This document shows positions 9,602 to 17,226 of a DNA stretch of 44,197 nucleotides, one piece after another. The notes beneath the pieces were generated by a model. The model was not told the DNA's origin. It saw nothing but the letters and a program-made list of their open reading frames with translations, and made no database searches. The stretch comes from Hydromonas sp. (GTDB lineage Bacteria > Pseudomonadota > Gammaproteobacteria > Burkholderiales > Burkholderiaceae), in the NCBI GenBank assembly GCA_017495165.1, contig JAFEII010000025.1:1-44197 (forward strand), given 5' to 3'. The first letter of the stretch is position 1. Every line of letters begins with the position of its first letter. The position numbers were made by a program, and so were the translations under genes.

Positions 9602-11284
9602 TTAAAAGCTCATGCCCAAGGTGGCCCAAAGGCGTGATTTACTGTCTGGCGAGGCGATGCTTTTCTCATTGCCCAAACGGTGTGCCCACATCAAGCCTGC
9701 TGTGAGGTTGTATTTGGTTTGCACTTCCAAACTCACACCCGCTGCAGCCAGAGTGCGGTCATTGTCTTTATTTAGTTCGCCGTAACTGCCTTTATTTTGT
9801 CCGTAACGACCCACGTCTACAAACACGCCTGGAATCAGTTTCATGCCGCTGCCAATACTAATCGGTTGACGCAAATCAATCGATATGGCGGCGCTGCTGT
9901 TGCCTGAAGGCTCTTCAACTGGGTAGGCGCGGATGCCTGACGGCCCGCCTGAGGACATTTTTAAACTGCCGTCCAAATTCTTATTGGCAAATTGACCGCG
10001 CAATTGCAAAATTGCATACAACGGGTCGCGTGCTGCATTGAGGTTTTGTTTACGGAACAAGTTGAAATCAACTTTGTGATACATGCCGTCGGTTTTAGGG
10101 CCTTCTTGATCCGCCGCCAATGAAGCGGCGTCTTTAATCTTAACTTCGCCGACGCTGTAATTTAGGCCAAAGCGCGTAAAGCTTTGACCCAAGTCGCGAC
10201 GGCGGTCGCCGTCATCAACATTAATCGACAAACGCGCACCACCGATATCAGAGCTGGTTAAAAGCTTGCCTTTGAATTTACTCTTACTTTTTGCGTAGTC
10301 ATAATTCAAACCCGCAACCACGTTGTAATCAAACGCACGCAAAACTGGGTAACTTACCCCTACAAATGCGCTGTTTGAAACACCCGTCATATCAATGCCG
10401 CCCACGGTGTATTCAGTTCGAGACAAGCCCGTATTGCCGCGCAATCCGCTGTAACCCAACGGCATGCTGTAGCTCAAATTGCCGGTATAAAGCTTTTCTG
10501 CGGTTGCTTGAACGCGGGCCGAAGTGACGTCGCCTTCGCCAAACAAGTTGGCCATTTGGGCTGACAATGCGATCCGAGCGCGCCCCAACGAATTTGCACC
10601 GTAATTGTCAAAGCCGACGCTGTATTGATTGGCATCGCCGCGTGGCTCGGCCACAATCACAGCTTGCGTCTCGCCAACCCCAACGTCCTGACCACTCAAG
10701 CCAATTGACTTGAGCCGCACACCAGGAATGTCACTGGTATTTAAGGTTGCACGCTCAATGCGTCCATCGGTTAACGGTGGCGAACCAACGCAAACGCCGG
10801 TTTTTGGGTCAACCTCTGAGGCATCGCCACAAACCGCATTGGCCAAAGTTTTGAGCAAGCGCTCGGTGTTGACTTTGGAGGTATTGGTGACGCTAATCTT
10901 GCCCACGCGCCCTTCAAACACCGTAAAGCGCAACACACCGGTTTCACGCGCAGCTTGCTTATCCGCATCGGTCACCAACACCCGCGCAACCACCAAGCCG
11001 GTTTTACGCAGCGCAGCACTCATCTCTGCGGTCAATTCGTCAATTTGCGCAGCGCTCGGGGTTTGCCCCAAAAACCGATTCGCCATTGGCGTGAGCGCTT
11101 CATTAAAACTCGGACGCGCCAAGGTTTCTTGTGAAGCGCCTTGATAATTGACCTGGTCGATGGCTTTTGCGTATTCATTTGGACTAACATCATCCGCATA
11201 AGCGACCTGAACACCCGCCGCCAAACCAAGGAGCAGCGCGCGCTGGGCGATTTTTGGTCGGGCCGACTTAAGTGAGTAATTCAT
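9602..11284 (-). CDS. TpsB/FhaC-family outer-membrane transporter (ShlB/HecB type)
   Basis: An outer-membrane beta-barrel of the Omp85 superfamily that exports the TpsA exoprotein. The ATG at 11284 is chosen over an upstream in-frame start because it follows AAAGGAAATAAA and begins a signal peptide (MNYSLKSARPKIAQ, then a hydrophobic stretch ending VAYA). This gives 560 residues, usual for the family. After the signal comes a POTRA-like region (RKTGLVVARVLV, VLRFTVFEGRVGKI). The barrel carries the loop-6 motif GGPSGIRAYP; family members usually have V/L-R-G-Y, so Ala replaces Gly here while Arg is kept. The protein ends in Phe, as expected for recognition by BAM. tpsA lies 112 bp downstream on the same strand, so the two form a tpsB-tpsA operon. 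Two Cys are seen around 162-170 (VCGDASEVDPKTGVCVG). Confidence 0.93.
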   Translation of the reverse strand: MNYSLKSARPKIAQRALLLGLAAGVQVAYADDVSPNEYAKAIDQVNYQGASQETLARPSFNEALTPMANRFLGQTPSAAQIDELTAEMSAALRKTGLVVARVLVTDADKQAARETGVLRFTVFEGRVGKISVTNTSKVNTERLLKTLANAVCGDASEVDPKTGVCVGSPPLTDGRIERATLNTSDIPGVRLKSIGLSGQDVGVGETQAVIVAEPRGDANQYSVGFDNYGANSLGRARIALSAQMANLFGEGDVTSARVQATAEKLYTGNLSYSMPLGYSGLRGNTGLSRTEYTVGGIDMTGVSNSAFVGVSYPVLRAFDYNVVAGLNYDYAKSKSKFKGKLLTSSDIGGARLSINVDDGDRRRDLGQSFTRFGLNYSVGEVKIKDAASLAADQEGPKTDGMYHKVDFNLFRKQNLNAARDPLYAILQLRGQFANKNLDGSLKMSSGGPSGIRAYPVEEPSGNSSAAISIDLRQPISIGSGMKLIPGVFVDVGRYGQNKGSYGELNKDNDRTLAAAGVSLEVQTKYNLTAGLMWAHRLGNEKSIASPDSKSRLWATLGMSF

Positions 11285-11366
11285 TTTATTTCCTTTAATG
11301 TTGCGTCTTTTCAAGTCGCCGATTTGCATAAATCTACCACGCAGAATCTCGAACACGGTTATAAAT

Positions 11367-11459
11367 CATTCAATGTAAATATAAAAACCTTGGCCACTAT
11401 AGCTTCAAAAACAAACACATTCAATACAAAATTCAAAAAACAAAAACATTCAATGCAAA
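11367..11459. repeat. Three CATTCAATRYAAA direct repeats upstream of tpsB
   Basis: CATTCAATGTAAA (11367-11379), CATTCAATACAAA (11418-11430) and CATTCAATGCAAA (11447-11459) lie in the same orientation in AT-rich DNA ahead of tpsB. The middle copy overlaps the predicted -35 of tpsB. The 51- and 29-bp spacings are near whole numbers of helical turns. They could be regulator-binding half-sites; the regulator is unknown. Confidence 0.5.
11396..11424 (-). promoter_or_regulatory. Predicted sigma-70 promoter of tpsB-tpsA
   Basis: On the minus strand, TTGAAT (plus 11419-11424) and TATAGT (plus 11396-11401) are separated by exactly 17 bp. The -10 lies about 110 bp upstream of the tpsB ATG. The -35 hexamer is inside one copy of a repeated CATTCAATRCAAA element, so a factor binding that repeat could control the operon. 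Prediction from sequence only. Confidence 0.55.
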
Positions 11460-11838
11460 CGTCGTGACAGAAAAAACGAATCCGCCTTGACAAAAACACA
11501 GATTTTTTTGCGCGTGCGCCCACAAAAGCACTGCACGGCAGCGCCTCATTCAGGCCTCATCACGCAGCCGAACCGCAGGTTTTATGGGAATTTCAAACAC
11601 GAAGTGATGTGTTACCACTCACGTTGCACCAATACCGTGCGTAACCGAACCCAAACCACGCACTTGTGAACGTGAAAGCAAGGATTTAAAGCCAATTGGC
11701 CGCATCCAAACGCTCAAAAAAACAACACCAACCCAAGCGTATAACGCATTTAAAGCAGTCGGTCACCACGCGAACATCTATCGCCTCATTCACTTTCAAA
11801 GTATGATGTCGCAAATTATTTTCATCTTGGAGCAAACC

Positions 11839-12789
11839 ATGACTTCTTACGTCGAACACGGCACAGGCGATGCCGATCACCAGCATCAACACAATTACAA
11901 ATTAGCGCACTATTTGGGCTGGGCTTTGCTATTAACTGGCGGCTTTGCGCTGATTGAAGCCGTTGGCGGCTGGTATTCTGGCTCGTTGGCGTTGATTTCA
12001 GACGCTGGTCACATGTTGACGGACACAATGGCGCTGGCGCTGGCGTATTTTGCGCAAAAACTCTCGTCCCGTGCGCCATCAGCCAAACTGTCATTTGGCT
12101 ACACGCGTATTGAGGTGATTGCGGCGTTTGTGAATGCGCTGGGCATGTTGGCGCTGGTGGCTTGGATTATGATTCAGGCGGTGCAGCGGGTCATGAATCC
12201 AACCTCAATTGATGGTGGCACGGTGTCAATAATTGCGTTTGGAGGATTATTGGTGAATTTGCTGGTGGCTTGGCTGCTACACCGCGACCAGTCTAGCCTC
12301 AACGCCCGCGCTGCATTTGTACATGTGCTGGGGGATTTACTCGGTTCGGTTGCGGCGATTGTGGCTGGCTTGTTAATTTATTACAAAGGTTGGCAATTGG
12401 CCGACCCGATTTTGTCCGTATTCGTGGCCTTGCTGATCGTGCGCTCGACTTGGGGGATTTTAAAAGATGCGTTGTGGCATTTGATGGATGCGGTACCCAA
12501 CCACATTGACTTTAACTGCGTGGGCGCGAGCTTACATGCGGTTGAGGGGATTATTTCGGTGCATGACTTGCATATTTGGAGCATGTCCCCCGAACAGCCC
12601 ACGTTGATGGCGCATGTGTTGATTGAACCACACACGCCGTGGCCTGACGTGCTGGAACGCGCACGCGTAATGCTGCGCCAAGAATACCAAATTGATCACA
12701 TTACCTTGCAACCCGAGTGGCGAACAACGCACGCTGCTGATGCAGCGGCAACGGAGGCAGAGGGCTCGCATCCAACGCATGTTCATTGA
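11839..12789 (+). CDS. Cation diffusion facilitator (Zn/Cd/Co efflux, ZitB/CzcD type)
   Basis: An inner-membrane proton-coupled exporter of Zn2+ and related divalent metals. I start it at the ATG at 11839, preceded by TTGGAG; an earlier in-frame start adds 12 residues without a good ribosome-binding site. The product is 316 residues with about six membrane segments. The transport-site motifs are in place: SDAGHMLTD (D55, H58, D62) in helix 2 and HVLGD (H162, D166) in helix 5. A His-rich N-terminus (DHQHQHN) and a C-terminal cytosolic metallochaperone-like domain (from about 205, VHDLHIWSM) fit ZitB/CzcD rather than YiiP. The gene stands alone between the tps locus and a terminator at 12842. 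Exact metal preference is inferred. Confidence 0.93.
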   Translation: MTSYVEHGTGDADHQHQHNYKLAHYLGWALLLTGGFALIEAVGGWYSGSLALISDAGHMLTDTMALALAYFAQKLSSRAPSAKLSFGYTRIEVIAAFVNALGMLALVAWIMIQAVQRVMNPTSIDGGTVSIIAFGGLLVNLLVAWLLHRDQSSLNARAAFVHVLGDLLGSVAAIVAGLLIYYKGWQLADPILSVFVALLIVRSTWGILKDALWHLMDAVPNHIDFNCVGASLHAVEGIISVHDLHIWSMSPEQPTLMAHVLIEPHTPWPDVLERARVMLRQEYQIDHITLQPEWRTTHAADAAATEAEGSHPTHVH

Positions 12790-12841
12790 GTTTGGAATTA
12801 GATTTTTTAAATTCAATATTGAATATTTTGAATCAAAAAAA

Positions 12842-12864
12842 AACGAGCCAGCGGCTCGTTTTTT
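12842..12864. terminator. Bidirectional rho-independent terminator
   Basis: AACGAGCC (12842-12849) and GGCTCGTT (12853-12860) form an 8-bp stem with loop AGC, flanked by an A-run on the left and a T-run on the right. It can stop both the plus-strand CDF gene and the convergent minus-strand nuclease gene. Confidence 0.9.
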
Positions 12865-12873
12865 ATCCTACTT

Positions 12874-13953
12874 TTACACTACATTACCTTGCTCATATTG
12901 TTTTATCGCCAAGTGAATAGAGTTTTTATATTTATAAAGCTGATCAACAGAGTCCAACTCAAACCGATCTTCAGAGTCTGGAGTAAAAACAACAACGCTC
13001 CTTTTGTTTTTACCGAAATAGAATCGACACAATGTTCGCCTATTATTATCATCCAATAAAATGGCGCAATAACTTTTAGAATCCCGAATGAAAATCCTAT
13101 CAGCCAAAATAATTTCGGATGCGATTGAACGAACTATTCGAAAACCCTCCAACTCATCGTCAGTTGTCACAGCTCCATCCGACACAACATCTTCAGCGAC
13201 CGCCACCATAGAGGCAACATCTGCTTTTTCTTCTGAGTCGAGTTGATATGCGGACTGTAGGCGAGAATTCACGCTCTCTTTAATGTAACTTTTTAAAGTA
13301 TCGTGTACTAAAACGGTAAACTGCTCTTTGACCTGCTGCGTATAACTCCCTGAGTAAACGCGCTTCGTTAGCAATCGAACAAACTCTTCGCTAGGCTCAG
13401 AAAACTCCTTTTGGATTTCCTCTTTCAGCGCTTTCTGATATTTTAAGTTACTTGCGTTGCTTACAATCTCATCTAAATCAAAGGCATTCTTTGTGAATTT
13501 TTTAAGCACATCCACATCAACCTCATTAAAATTCAAGAGGCTAAACTCAAAGAATGGTTGCTGATCCATGACGTTTTCTTTTTCTAAGTCACTGAAAAAC
13601 AAATAGCGAATACCGTCAGTAAGAATTCCAAATTTGGTCTCATCATTTACAGAGAAGTATCTGAACAACTGACCCGCATGTTTTGCCTCTAAGTCTGCAC
13701 CAATTGTTTTGCATTCAATTAAAAAGATCGTTTTATCCTCATCCCTAACTGCATAATCTACTTTTTCACCTTTTTTCATAGCAAAGTCGGAAGTATATTC
13801 AGGAACGACTTCCGTTGGATCAAAAATGTCGTAACCTAAGGCTTGCAAAAACGGCAAAACAAAAGCTGTTTTTGTTGCCTCCTCAGTCAAAACGTTCATT
13901 GACGATTTTTTAACCCGCTTTGCAATTTCGCCTAGTTTATCAATCAAGTCCAT
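12874..13953 (-). CDS. Solitary HsdR N-terminal-type restriction endonuclease (COG4748-like)
   Basis: A predicted 359-residue DNA endonuclease resembling the N-terminal nuclease module of type I restriction HsdR subunits. The PD-(D/E)xK core is visible: E25 in an N-terminal helix, D66 in KVDYAV, E80-x-K82 in FLIECK, and a QLFRYF helix at 95-100 that HsdR-type nucleases also show. The C-terminal third (from about 250) looks like a separate small domain, with RIVRSIASEI and CRFYFGKNKRSVVVF, and has no helicase motifs. No methyltransferase, specificity subunit or helicase gene is adjacent. The DNA is visibly more AT-rich than its neighbours, suggesting horizontal acquisition. ATG at 13953 follows AAAGGGTAACAAGT. 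Role in defence is inferred; homologues are often annotated as type I or type IV restriction enzymes. Confidence 0.8.
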   Translation of the reverse strand: MDLIDKLGEIAKRVKKSSMNVLTEEATKTAFVLPFLQALGYDIFDPTEVVPEYTSDFAMKKGEKVDYAVRDEDKTIFLIECKTIGADLEAKHAGQLFRYFSVNDETKFGILTDGIRYLFFSDLEKENVMDQQPFFEFSLLNFNEVDVDVLKKFTKNAFDLDEIVSNASNLKYQKALKEEIQKEFSEPSEEFVRLLTKRVYSGSYTQQVKEQFTVLVHDTLKSYIKESVNSRLQSAYQLDSEEKADVASMVAVAEDVVSDGAVTTDDELEGFRIVRSIASEIILADRIFIRDSKSYCAILLDDNNRRTLCRFYFGKNKRSVVVFTPDSEDRFELDSVDQLYKYKNSIHLAIKQYEQGNVV

Positions 13954-14046
13954 ACTTGTTACCCTTTTATGTTATTTAAACCATCCGAATTGTACAGTAA
14001 CTTCCTGCAAAAACCATCAACATTAGCTGCACGTAGGGTGTAATAA

Positions 14047-14778
14047 TTACGATTCAACATCCATCACAGCATTGGTATACACCTGCTGCACGTCATCCAA
14101 GTCTTCGAGCATATCAAGGATTTTTTGCATTTTAAGCGCATCGTCGCCGCTTAATTCAATGTCATTTTGACCGCGCATGGTGATGTCGGCTTCCTCGGGC
14201 GTTAAGTTTTCGCGCACAAACGCTGCTTGCAAGGCTTCAAAATCAGCGGGGTCGCACAGCACTTCGGTCACGCCATCGTCGTCCGTGATGATGTCGGATG
14301 CGCCGTTGTCCAGCGCCACGGTCATAATCGCGTCTTCACTCACATCGGGGCCAAAGAAAAACTGGCCGACGTGGTCAAACATAAAGGCGACCGAGCCGTC
14401 TGTGCCAAGGTTGCCGCCGTTTTTGCTCAACGCATGGCGCACTTCTGCAACGGTGCGCACGCGGTTGTCGGTCATGCAGTCAATCATGACGGCGGCGCCG
14501 CCAATCCCGTAACCTTCGTAGCGAATTTCCTCAAAGTCTTGGCCTTCGCCGCCGCCTGCGCCGCGTGTGACGGCGCGGTTGATGTTGTCGTTGGGCATGT
14601 TGGCGGCTTTTGCTTTGTCTATCGCTAGGCGCAAGCGCGGGTTGGCGGTGGCATCGCCGCCGCCTTCTTTTGCGGCCACTTGCAGCTCTTTAATCAGGCG
14701 CGTCCAGATTTTGCCGCGTTTGGCGTCGGTGGCTGCTTTTTTGTGTTTGATGTTTGCCCATTTGCTATGACCTGCCAT
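14047..14778 (-). CDS. yebC: YebC/PmpR/TACO1-family protein
   Basis: A 243-residue member of the YebC family, long described as DNA-binding transcriptional regulators and, more recently for some members, as factors that relieve ribosome stalling at proline-rich stretches. The start [25 protein letters not shown] and the [15 protein letters not shown] segment are hallmark family sequence. Length is normal. ATG at 14778 follows GAGGGCAAT. It is divergent from the HerA-like gene, and the downstream nuclease gene on the same strand begins 93 bp later, probably as a separate unit. Confidence 0.96.
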   Translation of the reverse strand: MAGHSKWANIKHKKAATDAKRGKIWTRLIKELQVAAKEGGGDATANPRLRLAIDKAKAANMPNDNINRAVTRGAGGGEGQDFEEIRYEGYGIGGAAVMIDCMTDNRVRTVAEVRHALSKNGGNLGTDGSVAFMFDHVGQFFFGPDVSEDAIMTVALDNGASDIITDDDGVTEVLCDPADFEALQAAFVRENLTPEEADITMRGQNDIELSGDDALKMQKILDMLEDLDDVQQVYTNAVMDVES

Positions 14779-15011
14779 ATTGCCCTCGTCTTATTTGGTT
14801 GTGCATGCGCCCGTTGCGCGCCGCTTTGGTTTATAATCGCCCGTTGTTTAGGCGGGTTGTTTCAAAAATTTGTTTCAAAAACAAACCCCTCTTTTTGAGA
14901 AATCTGAACGGTGAGATTTTACGTGGGATGGCCACGAAAAATCCAGTAAAACCCAAAAATTTTCATTTTTCATCACACATGCATTTCACCCAAACCACCA
15001 AGGAATTTATC

Positions 15012-16508
15012 ATGGCAGAACCGATTATGATTGGCAAATCAGGCAAAATTGAAGTGAACTTTTTACCGCAAATGGGCAACCGCCACGGTTTAATTACTGG
15101 CGCAACTGGTACGGGTAAAACCGTGAGTCTACAAGCGCTGGCGCATCATTTTTCTGACTTGGGGATTCCTGTTTTTATGGCGGATGTCAAAGGCGATTTG
15201 GCGGGAATTTCGCAGGCAGGCGGCGGCAACGCCAAGGTTGATGCACGTCTGCAAGAGCTTAACATTGCGCCGCTCAACTGGGCGGGTGCGCCGACCACTT
15301 TGTGGGATGTGTTTGGTGCATCTGGCCACCCTGTGCGGGCGACGATTTCGGACATGGGGCCGTTATTGTTGGCGCGGATGCTCGATTTGAACGACACCCA
15401 AACGGGTGTGCTCAACATGGTGTTTCGGATTGCGGATGACAACGGCATGTTGCTGCTTGACCTCAAAGATTTGCGCGCGATGCTCCAATACGTTGGCGAG
15501 AACGCAAAAACCTTTACCACCGAGTACGGCAATGTGTCTGCCGCGTCGATTGGCGCGGTGCAGCGCGGTTTGTTGGCCATTGAAGCGCAAGGCGCGGGCG
15601 ATTTTTTTGGCGAACCAATGCTTAATATTGCGGACATGATGCAAACCGTGGACGGCAAAGGCGTGGTGAATATTTTATCGGCCGATAAACTCATGAATTC
15701 GCCGCGTGTGTATGGCGCGTTTTTACTTTGGATGTTGTCTGAGTTATTTGAAACGCTGCCTGAAGTGGGCGATGTTGAGCAGCCTGTGTTTGCCTTTTTC
15801 TTTGATGAGGCGCATTTGTTGTTTAATGATGCGCCAAAAGTGTTGCTCGAGAAAATTGAGCAAGTCGTGCGTTTGATTCGTTCCAAAGGCGTTGGGGTTT
15901 ATTTTGTGACCCAAAATCCGATGGACATCCCTGATACCGTGTTGGGGCAATTGGGCAATCGGATTCAGCACGCATTGCGCGCCTTTACACCGCGCGATCA
16001 AAAAGCGGTGCAAGTGGCGGCCACGACCATGCGCGAAAACCCTGATTTGGACATTGGCGCGGTGATTACGGAGCTGGCGGTGGGTGAGGCGCTGGTGTCC
16101 ACACTCGACGCCAAAGGCACGCCCAACGTGACCCAGCGCGTGTTTATGCTGCCGCCGCCGTCGCGTTTGGGCGCGGCCACGCAAACTGAGCGCACTGCTT
16201 TGATTCAAAACTCAATTGTGGCGGGCGTGTACGAGACCACGACTGATTCAGAATCTGCGTATGAAAAATTACAGGCGCGTGCGAAATCGGCCGAGTTGGA
16301 CGAGGCGCAAGCGACCAAAGCGGCGGACGATAACGGCGGCTTGCTCGATTCGATTTCGGATATTTTTGGCGGCGGCTCTACCAAAAAACGCAGCAGCGAC
16401 AGCCTGCTCGAATCTGTGGCAAAAAGCACGTTGCGCAGCATGGGAACTGGCTTGGGGCGCGCCGTGGTCCGCGGCGTGTTGGGTAGTTTGTTTGGCGGGA
16501 AGCGTTAA
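15012..16508 (+). CDS. HerA-like ATPase, DUF853/YjgR family
   Basis: A 498-residue P-loop ATPase of the FtsK/HerA type; the E. coli homologue YjgR has no firmly assigned role. ATG at 15012 is chosen because AAGGAAT lies just upstream and the product then matches the usual length; the open frame extends 86 codons further upstream without support. Walker A is GATGTGKT at 30-37 and Walker B is FFFDEAH near 261-267. A NPMDIPDTVLGQLGNR segment is characteristic of the family. The C-terminus (from about 430) is Ala/Lys/Ser-rich and ends with RAVVRGVLGSLFGGKR. TATAAT at 14832-14837 is a possible -10. The carbonic anhydrase gene starts 3 bp after the stop, so they are probably co-transcribed. Confidence 0.9.
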   Translation: MAEPIMIGKSGKIEVNFLPQMGNRHGLITGATGTGKTVSLQALAHHFSDLGIPVFMADVKGDLAGISQAGGGNAKVDARLQELNIAPLNWAGAPTTLWDVFGASGHPVRATISDMGPLLLARMLDLNDTQTGVLNMVFRIADDNGMLLLDLKDLRAMLQYVGENAKTFTTEYGNVSAASIGAVQRGLLAIEAQGAGDFFGEPMLNIADMMQTVDGKGVVNILSADKLMNSPRVYGAFLLWMLSELFETLPEVGDVEQPVFAFFFDEAHLLFNDAPKVLLEKIEQVVRLIRSKGVGVYFVTQNPMDIPDTVLGQLGNRIQHALRAFTPRDQKAVQVAATTMRENPDLDIGAVITELAVGEALVSTLDAKGTPNVTQRVFMLPPPSRLGAATQTERTALIQNSIVAGVYETTTDSESAYEKLQARAKSAELDEAQATKAADDNGGLLDSISDIFGGGSTKKRSSDSLLESVAKSTLRSMGTGLGRAVVRGVLGSLFGGKR

Positions 16509-16511
16509 GCC

Positions 16512-17186
16512 ATGCAGGATCACAACCATTTACCGCAATCATCGCTGGCTCATCTGATTGATAAAAACATTGATTGGGCGGCGCACGTTCAAGCGAAGAG
16601 TCCTGATTTTTTCAACCGCCTTGCACACCAACAAACGCCCGAATATATGTGGATTGGCTGCGCGGATTCGCGCGTGCCCGCAAATGAGTTAATCGGCGTG
16701 TTGCCCGGCGAGGTATTTGTGCACCGCAATGTTGCCAATTTAATCGTGCACAGCGACCTAAATTCTCTGTCCGCGATGCAATATGCGGTGGATGTATTGA
16801 AGGTCAAGCACATCATTGTGTGCGGTCACTACGGCTGCGGCGGCGTTAAAAGCGTGCTTGACAATCAACGCGCTGGTTTGGTCGACAATTGGCTGCGCCA
16901 CATTCACGACACCAAAATCAAATTTACCAAGCTGATGGCCAAAGCGACTGACCATGAGGCACAATTTAAGCGTTTGTGTGAACTCAATGTCCTTGAACAA
17001 GTACACAACGCCTGCCAAAGCACCGTGGTACAAGACGCTTGGGCGCGCGGGCAATCACTCACCGTGCACAGTTGGATTTATAATTTGGCTGATGGCTTAA
17101 TCAAACCACTGGGTTTAGAAGTGAACAGCATCGAAGGTCTGATTGCGCAGTACGAGCAAATTTTACTCAAAATGCGGGCTGAATAA
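16512..17186 (+). CDS. can: Beta-class carbonic anhydrase
   Basis: Interconverts CO2 and bicarbonate in the cytoplasm, supplying bicarbonate to carboxylases at low CO2. The 224-residue protein has the plant/Can-type zinc site: C50 and D52-R54 in GCADSRVP, and H106/C109 in CGHYGCGG. HRNVANLIV (71-79) is also typical. It lies 3 bp downstream of the YjgR-family gene and 40 bp upstream of the helicase gene on the same strand. Confidence 0.96.
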   Translation: MQDHNHLPQSSLAHLIDKNIDWAAHVQAKSPDFFNRLAHQQTPEYMWIGCADSRVPANELIGVLPGEVFVHRNVANLIVHSDLNSLSAMQYAVDVLKVKHIIVCGHYGCGGVKSVLDNQRAGLVDNWLRHIHDTKIKFTKLMAKATDHEAQFKRLCELNVLEQVHNACQSTVVQDAWARGQSLTVHSWIYNLADGLIKPLGLEVNSIEGLIAQYEQILLKMRAE

Positions 17187-17226
17187 ACCGCGCCACCATT
17201 TTTTATCGCATTTTAAAAAGCACTTC

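Larger units (their letters stand above)
11285..11838. other. Divergent intergenic region between tpsB and the CDF exporter gene
   Basis: This 554-bp non-coding stretch separates tpsB (minus) from the CDF gene (plus). The tpsB side (11285-11470) is AT-rich and holds the predicted promoter and direct repeats. I see no convincing gene in 11470-11800; a 60-codon plus frame there has no clear ribosome-binding site. TATGAT at 11802-11807 could be a -10 for the exporter gene but lacks a good -35. Confidence 0.6.

Noticed and set aside
11487-11669. 60-codon plus-strand frame upstream of the CDF gene
   Set aside because: No ribosome-binding site, no recognisable domain, and Arg/His/Thr-rich composition typical of chance frames.
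12874-13953. Complete restriction-modification system
   Set aside because: Only the nuclease is present; neighbours are a CDF exporter and yebC.
14227-14628. 133-codon plus-strand frame inside yebC
   Set aside because: Antisense shadow of yebC, which has unmistakable family sequence.
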